Notes under the pieces: generated by a model
What the model saw: the letters and a program-made list of their open reading frames with translations, nothing else
The model's database searches: none
Told to the model about the DNA's origin: nothing
Part shown: positions 18,282-27,030 of the stretch, piece after piece
How positions within the stretch are numbered: position 1 is the stretch's first letter
Layout of the letters: each line of letters starts with the position of its first letter
Program-made: the position numbers and the translations under genes
Assembly: GCA_018816765.1 (NCBI GenBank)
Contig: JAHIUX010000007.1
Coordinates: forward strand, 94,554-158,553
Direction of reading: 5' to 3'
From: Bacteroidota bacterium
Lineage (GTDB): Bacteria; Bacteroidota; Bacteroidia; Bacteroidales; F082
Length of the DNA: 64,000 nt

Positions 18282-19280
18282 ATGATGAAACATTTTCTGA
18301 TGAATTTAATGGCTGCATCGCTGCTGCTGGTCCTGGTATCGGCCTGCGAATCAGAGCCACGGACACCAAGGTCCATCGGAACAACATCCGAAATTCTGGT
18401 AGTGACGCAAACAAATGCACAATGGGATGGTAAAATAGGGGATGCCCTCAGGGCATATTTTGGCCAGGCGCAATATGGCCTGCCACAGGAAGAACCCATA
18501 TACAAAGTGGCCCATATTCAGGTTGGAAACCTGTCGGAAATGTTTAAAAAACACCGCAACATTCTTCTTGTCGAAGTGGTTGCCAGCCAGAAAGAGGCCT
18601 TGGTTGAAACCCGTACTGACCTGTGGTCGAAACCACAGCGGGTCATCAAAATACAGACTTCCTCCGATTCGCTTTGGGTAGCCACATTTAATGAACATGC
18701 CGAAAGCCTGAAGTTGTTGTATGACCGCACAGAACGTGAGCGGCTGCTGAATATTTTCGGACCTACCGCAAAATTGGATATTGTAAATGCCATTAAAGAA
18801 CAAATGGGAGTCAGCATGGTTGTTCCCGAGGGCTTTATGGTGGCCAAAGCGGCACCCGGCTTTATGTGGCTAAGACGCGAGACTCCCGAAAATGGCATGG
18901 GCATCCTGATCTGGACAATGCCTTACCGCGACACCCTGCAATTAAGCGAGAACAGGCTGATTTATGCCCGCGATTCAATTGTAAGTCTGTATATACCAGG
19001 CCCATCGCCAGGTTCATTCATGACAACCGACAAGGAATTTATTACCCCGCGCATCAGCAGGGTGAATTATTTTGTGAACGATTTTGCTGTTGAAAACCGT
19101 GGTGTTTGGAAACTGGTGGGTGATTTTATGGCCGGACCTTACCTTTCGTATACCGTCATCGATCAAAAACATGGAAGACTGCTCACTGTCGAAGGATATG
19201 TGTACGCCCCGAATAAGGATAAACGCGACCTGCTGCGACAACTCGAAGCCATCCTGTTTAGCCTGAACCTGAGTCCCTGA
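18282..19280 (+). CDS. DUF4837 family lipoprotein
   Basis: The 332-residue protein has a lipoprotein signal with lipobox near VSAC (residues ~20-24), so it is probably membrane anchored. The body matches the Bacteroidota DUF4837 pattern (GTTSEILVVT near the start, a central GPTAKLDIV region, and MAGPYLSYTVIDQKHGRLLTVEGYVYAP near the C-terminus). The function of the family is not established. ATGs at 18282 and 18285 are both possible. It probably shares a transcript with the transglycosylase upstream, which suggests a cell-envelope role. Confidence 0.8.
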   Translation: MMKHFLMNLMAASLLLVLVSACESEPRTPRSIGTTSEILVVTQTNAQWDGKIGDALRAYFGQAQYGLPQEEPIYKVAHIQVGNLSEMFKKHRNILLVEVVASQKEALVETRTDLWSKPQRVIKIQTSSDSLWVATFNEHAESLKLLYDRTERERLLNIFGPTAKLDIVNAIKEQMGVSMVVPEGFMVAKAAPGFMWLRRETPENGMGILIWTMPYRDTLQLSENRLIYARDSIVSLYIPGPSPGSFMTTDKEFITPRISRVNYFVNDFAVENRGVWKLVGDFMAGPYLSYTVIDQKHGRLLTVEGYVYAPNKDKRDLLRQLEAILFSLNLSP

Positions 19281-19303
19281 AATGTGTTGAAGCAGTGAAA
19301 TTG

Positions 19304-19345
19304 CCGCCAATGAGACAGGCAAATATTCCTGGCGGTTTATTTTTC
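19304..19345 (+). terminator. Probable terminator between convergent genes
   Basis: CCGCCA (19304-19309) pairs with TGGCGG (19330-19335), followed by TTTATTTTTCC. The tail runs into the 3' end of the opposing lipoprotein gene. The 20-nt loop makes this a moderate call. Confidence 0.4.
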
Positions 19346-19744
19346 CTTTTTATAGGTAATGGTGATTGTCCCTAGTGGCGTTGAAGACGAGGCTACAATG
19401 GTCTTGTCAACATAATGGCCTAACTCGTTCATCGAAACGCCCGCATCGTCGAAACGGTAATTAATCAGCCCGGTTTTTTCATCCATCACCCAAAAGGCCT
19501 TATAGGTATTTTCACCCGTCACGATGTTGAGTACAGTGTCGTTGACGAAATTCAGGTAGGTTTGTTTTTCGCGTTCTGCAACCTGTTTCAGCATTTCGGG
19601 TGACGACATCTGCTCGTCAAAATCAATCTTTACATCAGCAGCTTTCCAGGTGCCAATCATTTTATTTCCGCTGCCTGAATTGCAGCTATATGCGATAATT
19701 ACCATCATTACCAGGCCGATGACTGAGCGGGAAAAACGTTTCAT
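19337..19744 (-). CDS. Small lipocalin-like lipoprotein
   Basis: The 135-residue protein has a lipobox at AYSC (residues ~18-21), so it is lipidated after export. The mature part begins with GNKMIGTWKAADVKIDF, the usual entry of small lipocalin-like domains in Bacteroidota, then predicted beta strands (NFVNDTVLNIV, KAFWVMDEKTGLINY, TPLGTITITYKK). A TAAATTTG box on this strand (19761-19768) lies 16 nt before the ATG. It is divergent from the tetR promoter. The ligand is unknown. Confidence 0.65.
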   Translation of the reverse strand: MKRFSRSVIGLVMMVIIAYSCNSGSGNKMIGTWKAADVKIDFDEQMSSPEMLKQVAEREKQTYLNFVNDTVLNIVTGENTYKAFWVMDEKTGLINYRFDDAGVSMNELGHYVDKTIVASSSTPLGTITITYKKEK

Positions 19745-19777
19745 GCGATATTTTTTTGCACAAATTTACACATTTGC

Positions 19778-19807
19778 TTGACATATACGAACAGTTGATT
19801 ATCTTTG
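19778..19807 (+). promoter_or_regulatory. tetR export-operon promoter
   Basis: TTG (19778-19780), a 19-bp spacer and the -7 box TATCTTTG (19800-19807) fit the phylum consensus. It is directly followed by a triplicated operator-like repeat. Confidence 0.65.
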
Positions 19808-19810
19808 CCG

Positions 19811-19846
19811 CGTGGTTAAACCAAATGGTTAAATCACGTGGTTAAA
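19811..19846 (+). promoter_or_regulatory. Three 13-bp-spaced TGGTTAAA repeats, candidate TetR operator
   Basis: TGGTTAAA occurs at 19813-19820, 19826-19833 and 19839-19846, exactly 13 bp apart. The first and third copies share the longer form CGTGGTTAAA. The first copy also reads TGGTT-A-AACCA, a perfect inverted repeat with a one-base centre. The array covers the predicted transcription start and ends 7 bp before the tetR ATG, so a bound repressor would block its own promoter. Confidence 0.6.
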
Positions 19847-19853
19847 AATCGGA

Positions 19854-20462
19854 ATGACAACAGAAGAATCCATACTCAAGGCGGCACGTAAGGTGTTTCA
19901 GCGCAAAGGACTCGAAGGGGCGCGGATGCAGGAAATTGCAGATGAGGCCGGTATCAACAAAGCCTTGCTGCATTATTACTTTCGCAGTAAAGAAAATCTC
20001 TTTGAAAAAATCTTTTCTGAAGCGTTCGAAAAAATGCTTCCTGCAGTATCTGGCTATCTGAGCGAAGCCACCAATTTGCGGCAGTTTGTTGTGTTTTTTA
20101 TTGAAAAATATTTTGAGCTGATCTCCGAAATGCCCTATGCGCCTCAATTCATCTTGCAGGAAATCAACAGAAACCCAAACCTCATTGCTAACCTGACCGG
20201 CAAATTTGGTTTACCGGTTGAGCTGGTCAAAGAACTGATAAAACGTGAAGCAGATGCCGGCCTGATTGTTCCCATAAGGCCTGAGCACCTGATGATTAAT
20301 ATCATTTCGATGATCATTTTCCCTTTCGCGGCAAAACCCATCATCATGACTGTCCTTTTTAAAAACAAGCAGCAGGCTTACGATGAATTTTTAAACCAAC
20401 GACAGGCAGTCATTGCCGATTTTGTGCTGGCTGCCATCACCATAAAAAAATGCGATCAATGA
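19854..20462 (+). CDS. TetR/AcrR family transcriptional repressor
   Basis: The 202-residue cytoplasmic DNA-binding protein has an N-terminal HTH at ~1-55 (ILKAARKVFQRKGLEGARMQEIADEAGINKALLHYYF in family order) and a helical ligand-binding C-terminus. It is the first gene of an export operon and overlaps the TolC gene by an ATGA junction. Repression of the downstream pump by binding the triple repeat directly upstream is the natural model. The ligand is unknown, but a substrate or mimic of the pump is likely. Confidence 0.9.
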   Translation: MTTEESILKAARKVFQRKGLEGARMQEIADEAGINKALLHYYFRSKENLFEKIFSEAFEKMLPAVSGYLSEATNLRQFVVFFIEKYFELISEMPYAPQFILQEINRNPNLIANLTGKFGLPVELVKELIKREADAGLIVPIRPEHLMINIISMIIFPFAAKPIIMTVLFKNKQQAYDEFLNQRQAVIADFVLAAITIKKCDQ

Positions 20463-21742
20463 TAAAAAACCTGATCATTTTAATTGCCCTGCTGATCACC
20501 ATTCCAGTGGCTGAAGCCCAGCAAAGCCCTCCACGGATACTCGCAATGGATCAGCTGATTGACAGCGCCATGATGCATTTCCCCATCAGTGAGAAAAAGG
20601 CACTTATTCAGCAGTCACGCGACATGAAGGTTGAAAACATCCGCTCCACCTACCTCCCGTCAGCCTTGTTAAACGGCCAGGCTTCATACCAGTCGGATGT
20701 GACCAAAATTAATGTACCCATCCCGGGTTTTAGTGCCCCGCAGATTGCCAAGGATTGGTATAAGCTGAACCTCGACATCAGCCAGATGATTTACGATGGT
20801 GGCTACACCCGTGTCATGAGCGAGGTTGAACAAAAAGACATGCGTATGCAAACAACTGAAGTTGAGCAGGCAGAACAGGAATGGCGCGACAAGGTGGCCA
20901 AACTGTATTTCAGGGCACTCACCTTTGGCGAACAAATGAAGGTAATCAGGCTGTTAATGAACAACCTGGATTTAACCGTCACGCAACTGGCTTCATCACA
21001 AAAATCAGGCGTGGTGCTGCAGTCAGACGTTGATGCAGTAAAGGCCGAAAAATTGAACTATCAGCAGCAGCAAGCTGAGTTAAGCGCCGGATATACAGCA
21101 ACTCTTTCGATGTTGTCGGTCTTCTGCGGATTTTCCATCACTGGGGAAGACAGCCTGCTTGTTCCTGAATTTGCCGGATACGAATCGGTGTATACGAACC
21201 ACCGCAAGGAAGACGAATATTTTGTGCTGGCTACCGATAAGCTGAGCAGTATCCGCAAGCTTGAAACAGTGAACCGCAGGCCCAAAATTAGTGCTTTTGG
21301 CCAATATGGCTATGGTCGTCCGGGATACAATATGCTTGACGATGGTTTCGGTGATTACTATATGGTAGGACTGCGCCTGAATTATAAAATCTGGGACTGG
21401 AAAAATGCGCAACGCAACAGGCAGCTGATCGATATTCAGCAATCAATGTTAGCCCTTGGCCGGGAGCAATACCAGCAGCAGCATAAGGCTTCATGGGAAG
21501 CTCAGGTAGCTGAAATCGACAAATTTGACCTGCTTATTCAATACGACAACCAAATCCTTTCATTGCAGAAATCAGTCATCGAAACGGCCTATTCGCGCAT
21601 GAAAAATGGAATGATTACCACCACTGCATACCTGATCGAACTAAGTAAACATGCCAAATCGCTCCTCGATCTGGAAACGCATAAAATCAGACAAATCAAT
21701 GCCAGGTACGACCTGAAGTATATAACCGGAAATCATGAATAA
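20459..21742 (+). CDS. TolC family outer membrane efflux protein
   Basis: About 427 residues. The start is placed at ATG 20459, which overlaps the tetR stop as ATGA and opens the signal peptide MIKNLIILIALLITIPVAEAQ; ATG 20450 is also in frame. The mature protein has two long helical repeats rich in Gln/Glu (for example LASSQKSGVVLQSDVDAVKAEKL) and beta segments such as FGQYGYGRPGYN and VGLRLNYKIWDW. It should form the outer-membrane channel of the pump, taking substrate from the HlyD subunit encoded next (8-nt overlap). Confidence 0.88.
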   Translation: MIKNLIILIALLITIPVAEAQQSPPRILAMDQLIDSAMMHFPISEKKALIQQSRDMKVENIRSTYLPSALLNGQASYQSDVTKINVPIPGFSAPQIAKDWYKLNLDISQMIYDGGYTRVMSEVEQKDMRMQTTEVEQAEQEWRDKVAKLYFRALTFGEQMKVIRLLMNNLDLTVTQLASSQKSGVVLQSDVDAVKAEKLNYQQQQAELSAGYTATLSMLSVFCGFSITGEDSLLVPEFAGYESVYTNHRKEDEYFVLATDKLSSIRKLETVNRRPKISAFGQYGYGRPGYNMLDDGFGDYYMVGLRLNYKIWDWKNAQRNRQLIDIQQSMLALGREQYQQQHKASWEAQVAEIDKFDLLIQYDNQILSLQKSVIETAYSRMKNGMITTTAYLIELSKHAKSLLDLETHKIRQINARYDLKYITGNHE

Positions 21743-22640
21743 AATGAAAATAGCAAAGAATCTAGGTTTGTTTATTGGCTTGATAGCCCTGCTGACTTCC
21801 TGCAAAAATAAAAACGGTCAGGCCGATGCCTACGGTAATTTCGAGGCAGTTGAAATCGTTGTTTCCTCGTTGGCCAGTGGCCAGCTTGTCGATTTTCAAC
21901 CCGTTGAAGGCGATCAGCTTGCCGCAGGCCAGGTAGTCGGGCTTGTTGATACCACTGATCTGGCGCTACGCATCAGTCAGGTGAAGGCACAACAGGCAGC
22001 TGTTTTATCGCGGCTCGAATCAGTCAGGGCACAGAAACAGGTTCAGCAGCAGCAGCTTGCCAATGCCCGCACCGACAAGAACCGGATTATCAGCCTGTTT
22101 AACGACGGCGCAGCAACGGCAAAGCAGAAAGACGATATTGAAGGTGCCATAGCCCTCATCGAGAAGCAGATTTCGGCCACTGAGGCCCAAATTGGTAGTA
22201 TTGTTGGCGAAGCTGAAGCCCTCGGAAAGCAAGTGGATCAGGTCAGGGAGTCGATCAGGAAAAGTGCGGTCATCAACCCCGTAAAAGGCACTGTACTGAC
22301 CAAATATGTCAATATGGGAGAGGTAGTTGTGTTTGGAAAAGCGCTTTACAAACTTGCCGATTTGTCGAGCCTTGAACTTAAAGTGTATATTAGCGGCCGG
22401 CAACTATCGGGTTTTGTCATCGGACAGCCCGTAAAAGTATACATTGATCAACAAAAAGACCAGGAGCCTGCCTTGTTGGATGGCACAGTCAGCTGGATTT
22501 CACCATCGGCTGAATTTACGCCAAAGACAATTCAAACCCGGGAAGAACGTGTTGATCTGGTGTATGCAATGAAGGTGAGGGTTAAAAACGACGGACGACT
22601 CAAGATAGGCATGCCGGGTGAAATAAATCGTATTCAATAA
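21735..22640 (+). CDS. HlyD family membrane fusion lipoprotein
   Basis: The 301-residue periplasmic adaptor has a lipobox at LLTSC (residues ~20-24), so it is lipid anchored. A biotinyl-lipoyl-like segment (~45-75, SGQLVDFQPVEGDQLAAGQVVGLVDT) flanks a long coiled coil (~78-175, rich in Q, A and R). The lipoyl half returns at VINPVKGTVLTKYVNMGE, followed by the beta-barrel domain (LKVYISGRQLSGFVIGQPVKVYID). It resembles YbhG-type adaptors. It links the TolC channel to the ABC transporter parts downstream. Confidence 0.88.
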   Translation: MNKMKIAKNLGLFIGLIALLTSCKNKNGQADAYGNFEAVEIVVSSLASGQLVDFQPVEGDQLAAGQVVGLVDTTDLALRISQVKAQQAAVLSRLESVRAQKQVQQQQLANARTDKNRIISLFNDGAATAKQKDDIEGAIALIEKQISATEAQIGSIVGEAEALGKQVDQVRESIRKSAVINPVKGTVLTKYVNMGEVVVFGKALYKLADLSSLELKVYISGRQLSGFVIGQPVKVYIDQQKDQEPALLDGTVSWISPSAEFTPKTIQTREERVDLVYAMKVRVKNDGRLKIGMPGEINRIQ

Positions 22641-22657
22641 ACAAAAAAAACAACAAC

Positions 22658-23110
22658 ATGAAAATTAAATCGATTTTGCTTCTGGTAAGTGTTTTGTTCC
22701 TTTTTCCTTTTAGCCAAACCCAGGCTCAGCGCAAGGCAGATGATGTGTTGGGAATATGGCTCAACCAGGACAAGGATGCACATGTGGAAATGTTTAAACG
22801 CGATGGAAAGATCTATGGCAAGCTCGTTTGGTTGAAGTTTCCAATCGATGAAGAAACAAACAAAGCCAAGCTGGACAAGAAAAATCCGGACGATAAGCTG
22901 AAAAGCAGGCCCGTGTTCGGCCTTGAAATCCTGACCGGATTCACATTTGATGGTGAAGACGAGTGGAGCGGAGGCGAAATTTACGATCCCAAAAGCGGCA
23001 AAACCTATAGCTGTTATATGGTTTTCGATGACAATGGTGTGCTGAAAATCAGGGGGTATATCGGAATCTCTATCATTGGCCGCACCACTTACTGGACACG
23101 CGTGAAATAA
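22658..23110 (+). CDS. DUF2147 family exported protein
   Basis: The 150-residue protein has signal peptide MKIKSILLLVSVLFLFPFSQTQAQ. The mature part follows the DUF2147 pattern: DDVLGIWLNQDKDAHVEMFK, a GKIYGKLVWL strand, GLEILTGF, then GGEIYDPKSGKTYSCYM and the final GYIGISIIGRTTYWTRV. It lies inside the pump operon, 17 bp after the adaptor gene and 9 bp before the first ATPase gene. The family is of unknown function with a small beta fold; its position suggests a periplasmic accessory to the exporter. Confidence 0.85.
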   Translation: MKIKSILLLVSVLFLFPFSQTQAQRKADDVLGIWLNQDKDAHVEMFKRDGKIYGKLVWLKFPIDEETNKAKLDKKNPDDKLKSRPVFGLEILTGFTFDGEDEWSGGEIYDPKSGKTYSCYMVFDDNGVLKIRGYIGISIIGRTTYWTRVK

Positions 23111-23119
23111 GCCACTGGA

Positions 23120-24058
23120 ATGAATCAGGTAGCAGTTGACATGCGTGAAATCAGGAAGTCCTACAATGGAACAAGGGCACTGAATGATATCAGCGTACAC
23201 ATACATCAGGGTGAGTTATTTGGGTTTATCGGTCCCGATGGGGCCGGTAAATCCACCTTGTTTCACATCCTGACCACCTTGTTGCTGCCCGATGCCGGAA
23301 CAGCGCTTGTGGGTGGCTTTGATACGGTTCGCGAATACGGTAAAATAAGGCGTATTGTTGGTTATATGCCCGGTCGATTCTCACTGTATCAGGACCTTAC
23401 AGTGGAAGAAAACCTGAAGTTTTTTGCTGGGATTTTCAAAACCACCATCGCTGAAAACTACCACCTGATCAAAGATATCTACGGACAGATCGAACCTTTC
23501 AAAAACCGCAGGGCAGGCCAGCTTTCGGGAGGAATGAAACAGAAACTGGCTTTGTCGTGCGCACTGGTGCACAAGCCCGAAATTTTGTTTCTCGATGAAC
23601 CCACAACAGGTGTTGATGCCGTGAGCCGGAAGGAATTCTGGGAAATGCTGCAGCGGCTCAAAGCCCAGGGAATCACCATCATTGTTTCTACGCCTTATAT
23701 GGATGAAGCTGCCCTTTGCGACCGTGTTGCACTTATGCAAAAGGGCGATTTTATGGCAATTAATACTCCTGAAGTCATTGTGGCAAATTTTGGATACCGG
23801 CTTTTTGCCGTCAAATCGGCTCTAATGTACCCCTTGCCGGCTGCCCTCGAAGCCATGCCTGACACAAAAGCAGTGTATCGCTTTGGCGATGCGGTGCATT
23901 ACCTCAATACTCATGAGGATAAAAGTGCCGAAGATATCATCCGTCACCTCCAGGTGCATGGTCACAATGAAGTTACTGTGAATCAGGTAAACCCAACAAT
24001 CGAAGACTGCTTCATGCTGTTAATGAAAAAGGAAGAAACGGCCGATGCAAACACCTGA
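23120..24058 (+). CDS. ABC transporter ATP-binding protein (first half of a split YbhF-type pair)
   Basis: The 312-residue ATPase has Walker A GPDGAGKST (~38-46), signature LSGGMKQKLALSCAL (~135-149), Walker B ILFLDEPTTGVD (~155-166) and a switch-like STPYMDEA where His is commonly found. The ~85-residue C-terminal extension is typical of drug-export ATPases. It overlaps the second ATPase gene by 14 nt, and the two correspond to the N- and C-terminal halves of fused YbhF-type ATPases. Confidence 0.9.
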   Translation: MNQVAVDMREIRKSYNGTRALNDISVHIHQGELFGFIGPDGAGKSTLFHILTTLLLPDAGTALVGGFDTVREYGKIRRIVGYMPGRFSLYQDLTVEENLKFFAGIFKTTIAENYHLIKDIYGQIEPFKNRRAGQLSGGMKQKLALSCALVHKPEILFLDEPTTGVDAVSRKEFWEMLQRLKAQGITIIVSTPYMDEAALCDRVALMQKGDFMAINTPEVIVANFGYRLFAVKSALMYPLPAALEAMPDTKAVYRFGDAVHYLNTHEDKSAEDIIRHLQVHGHNEVTVNQVNPTIEDCFMLLMKKEETADANT

Positions 24059-24815
24059 TCTCATCAAACAGAATGAACCTAACCATGTGATCGAAGTCAA
24101 TAACATGGTGAAAAAATTCGGTGATTTTGTAGCCAACGATAAGCTGAGTTTTTTTGTCAGACAGGGCGAGATATTTGGATTTCTGGGCGCCAATGGTGCC
24201 GGAAAAACAACCGCTATGAAAATCCTGTGCGGACTTTCGGCGCCCACATCAGGCGAAATCAATGTGGCCGGATTTGATGTGTACAGGCAAACCGATCTGA
24301 TCAAAAAGAACATCGGGTATATGAGTCAGAAGTTTTCACTTTACGAAGACCTTACTATTCGTGAGAATTTCAGGTTTTATGGTGGTATCTATGGCCTAAA
24401 AAATGCTGAAATAAAAGAACGGATCGCCTATTTGCTCAACAGACTTGGCTTGATGCATGCAGCCGACAAGGTGCTCAAGGAAATCCCGTTGGGATGGAAG
24501 CAAAAACTGGCCTTTTCAGTAGCCATTATGCACCGTCCGAAAATCGTGTTCCTTGATGAACCTACGGGTGGTGTGGACCCTGTGACAAGGCGTCAGTTTT
24601 GGGAATTGATTTATGAGGCAGCCAACGACGGCCTTACTGTGTTTGTCACCACGCATTATATGGATGAAGCCGAATATTGCGAGCGGGTAAGCATCATGGT
24701 TGATGGCCGAATCGAAGCCCTCGACACGCCGGCCAGGCTAAGGGAAAAATACCAGGCTGCAAGCATGAATGAGGTGTTTCTGAAGCTGGCACGCATTAAA
24801 AAAAGTGAGTCATGA
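24045..24815 (+). CDS. ABC transporter ATP-binding protein (second half of a split YbhF-type pair)
   Basis: The 256-residue ATPase has Walker A GANGAGKTT (~49-57), Walker B IVFLDEPTGGVDP (~165-177) and switch His in TTHYMDEA. The signature region reads IPLGWKQKLAFSVA rather than LSGGQ, a form known in the second ATPase domain of YbhF-like proteins, so it is probably not a defect. It overlaps the previous ATPase gene by 14 nt and the permease gene by 4 nt (ATGA). Confidence 0.9.
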   Translation: MQTPDLIKQNEPNHVIEVNNMVKKFGDFVANDKLSFFVRQGEIFGFLGANGAGKTTAMKILCGLSAPTSGEINVAGFDVYRQTDLIKKNIGYMSQKFSLYEDLTIRENFRFYGGIYGLKNAEIKERIAYLLNRLGLMHAADKVLKEIPLGWKQKLAFSVAIMHRPKIVFLDEPTGGVDPVTRRQFWELIYEAANDGLTVFVTTHYMDEAEYCERVSIMVDGRIEALDTPARLREKYQAASMNEVFLKLARIKKSES

Positions 24816-25912
24816 AGGGATTTGTCTTAAAGGAGTTTCTGCACATTTTTCGTGATCGCCGCACCATGCTTATCCTGTTTGGTATGCCCATTGTCCAGGT
24901 GTTGTTGTTTGGCTTTGCCATCACCAACGAAATCAACAATGCGCAGATTGCCATCCTCGATGAGTCGAAAGACGAAATGACACTTGCAATTACCGATAAA
25001 ATTCTCTCTTCAGGATATTTTCACCTTGCTTCGGTGCTCACCGACAGGAATCAGATCGAACCGGCTTTCAGGGAAGGCGTGATCAAGGAAGTGGTGATTT
25101 TCGAACCTAACTTTTCACAACGCTTTGGGAAAGAAAATCAGGCCCATATGCAAATTATCACCGATGCCTCAGATCCCAATACAGCCAACCTGCTTTACAA
25201 TTACACCAATGCCATCATCCGCGACTACACGTCCAAAAGCACCCAGCTTGCCACGCCTCCCATACAGATTGGCATTGAAACAACCATGCAGTATAATCCC
25301 GAACTCAAGGGTGTGTTTATGTTCGTTCCGGGCACCATCACCATCCTGCTTATGCTGATTTCGGCCATGATGACTTCAATTTCCATTGCCCGTGAAAAGG
25401 AACTCGGAACACTTGAAGTGCTGCTGGTTTCGCCTCTGAAGCCCTGGCAGATAATCATCGGTAAAGTCATTCCCTATATCCTCCTCTCCTTCATCAACGC
25501 AGTGATCATCCTTGTGCTTGCCTACAGCGTTTTTGCCATGCCTGTCAGGGGGAGCCTTGTGTTGCTGCTGCTCGAAAGCATCCTGTTTATTGTGATGGCA
25601 CTTTCGCTGGGCATTTTTATTTCCACAGTAAGTAAAACCCAACAACAGGCCATGATGCTGTCGATGTTTGTGCTTATGCTGCCCACAATTTTGTTGTCAG
25701 GCTTTATCTTTCCCATAGAAAACATGCCGCTTCCTTTGCAAATTATCAGCAACATCAACCCGAGCAGGTGGTTTATCATTATCATTAAAAACATCATGCT
25801 CAAGGGCCTGGGATTCGGATATTTCTGGAAAGAAACCCTTATACTGGTTGCGATGGCCTTGTTTTTTGTGGCAATGAGTGTAAAAAAATTCAATATCAGG
25901 TTAAGTAAATAA
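24812..25912 (+). CDS. ABC-2 type permease (YbhS/YbhR-like)
   Basis: The 366-residue inner-membrane protein has a cytoplasmic N-terminus with the LKEFLHIFRDRRTM motif, one TM near 22-42, a ~150-residue extracytoplasmic domain, and five more TM helices (for example VPGTITILLMLISAMMTS, AVIILVLAYSVFA and LLLLESILFIVMALSLGIF) with the REKELGTLEVLLVSPL segment. It should form the membrane pathway with the paralogous permease downstream. Confidence 0.9.
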   Translation: MKGFVLKEFLHIFRDRRTMLILFGMPIVQVLLFGFAITNEINNAQIAILDESKDEMTLAITDKILSSGYFHLASVLTDRNQIEPAFREGVIKEVVIFEPNFSQRFGKENQAHMQIITDASDPNTANLLYNYTNAIIRDYTSKSTQLATPPIQIGIETTMQYNPELKGVFMFVPGTITILLMLISAMMTSISIAREKELGTLEVLLVSPLKPWQIIIGKVIPYILLSFINAVIILVLAYSVFAMPVRGSLVLLLLESILFIVMALSLGIFISTVSKTQQQAMMLSMFVLMLPTILLSGFIFPIENMPLPLQIISNINPSRWFIIIIKNIMLKGLGFGYFWKETLILVAMALFFVAMSVKKFNIRLSK

Positions 25913-25917
25913 GACGG

Positions 25918-27030
25918 ATGCGCACAATCAGGTTCATACTGCAAAAGGAATTTATCCAGATTTTCAGGGATAAATCGATGATTCCCATCATCTTTGTAAT
26001 ACCTGTTGTGCAATTGTTGATTTTGTCCTTCACGGCCACCTTCGAAATCAAAAACACCCGGCTGATCATATGGGATCAGAGCAGGACCATCGATTCGCGC
26101 AGCCTGATCAGCAAATTTGACCGTTCACCGTTTTTCTCACTCGAAGCCTATGTCGAAACTTACGAGCAGGGCATTGAATGGTTGAAAAAGGGCAAAGCAG
26201 ATCAGTTACTGATTCTTGATCCATCGTTTGCAACCGACCTTCAGATGGGTGAAAAAGGCAAGGTGATGCTTGTAACCGATGCCATTAACGGGAGCGCCGC
26301 CAGCCTGATGAATGCCTATGCCATGTCGATATTGACCGATTATAACAAGCAATTGCTGGTGGCAAAATATCCCCTGGCGAAAACGGCTGAACCGGTTGAG
26401 CTGAGAAGTTCTCATTGGTACAACCCTGAACTGGATTACAAAACCTATATGGTTCCAGGTATTCTGGTGCTGTTGGTCACCATCATCGGGATGTTTCTTT
26501 CGGGCATGAACATCGTGAAAGAAAAGGAGTTAGGAACAATCGAACAGATTAATGTGACCCCAATCAAGAAGTACCAGTTTATGATTGGCAAGCTCTTGCC
26601 TTTCTGGATCATTGCCCTTTTTGAACTGGCCATTGGTTTGGTTGTCGCCCGCCTGGTTTTCGGCATTCCAATTCTCGGAAGTGTACCATTGCTTTTCGGG
26701 GTTGCATCTGTTTACCTGCTGGTGATTCTGGGTTTTGGATTGTTAATCTCAACACTTACCGACACCATGCAGCAGGCCATGTTCATTTCCTGGTTTTTCA
26801 TGGTCATCTTTATCCTGTTGAGTGGGTTGTTTACGCCGGTCGAAAGCATGCCTCAGTGGGCACAACAGCTCAACCTGATCAATCCGATTGCTTATTTTAT
26901 CAGGATAAACAGGATGATTATGCTGAAGGGATCAGCGTTTGGTGATTTCGCGAACACCTTTTATGCCCTTGTGCTGTATGCGACGAGCATTTTAACGCTT
27001 GCAGTATGGCGCTACCGCAAGGTTTCATAA
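25918..27030 (+). CDS. ABC-2 type permease, second subunit
   Basis: The 370-residue paralog of the preceding permease shares its layout: LQKEFIQIFRDKSM at the N-terminus, an extracytoplasmic domain, VPGILVLLVTIIGMFLSG, the KEKELGTIEQINVTPI loop, and closing TM helices. It is the last gene of the TetR-controlled operon. Its 3' end overlaps the convergent thioesterase gene by 6 nt. Confidence 0.9.
   Translation: MRTIRFILQKEFIQIFRDKSMIPIIFVIPVVQLLILSFTATFEIKNTRLIIWDQSRTIDSRSLISKFDRSPFFSLEAYVETYEQGIEWLKKGKADQLLILDPSFATDLQMGEKGKVMLVTDAINGSAASLMNAYAMSILTDYNKQLLVAKYPLAKTAEPVELRSSHWYNPELDYKTYMVPGILVLLVTIIGMFLSGMNIVKEKELGTIEQINVTPIKKYQFMIGKLLPFWIIALFELAIGLVVARLVFGIPILGSVPLLFGVASVYLLVILGFGLLISTLTDTMQQAMFISWFFMVIFILLSGLFTPVESMPQWAQQLNLINPIAYFIRINRMIMLKGSAFGDFANTFYALVLYATSILTLAVWRYRKVS

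Noticed and set aside
24045..24815. Second ATPase as an inactive subunit because LSGGQ is missing
   Set aside because: IPLGWKQKLA at the signature position is known in the C-terminal ATPase of YbhF-like exporters, and Walker A, Walker B and switch His are intact.
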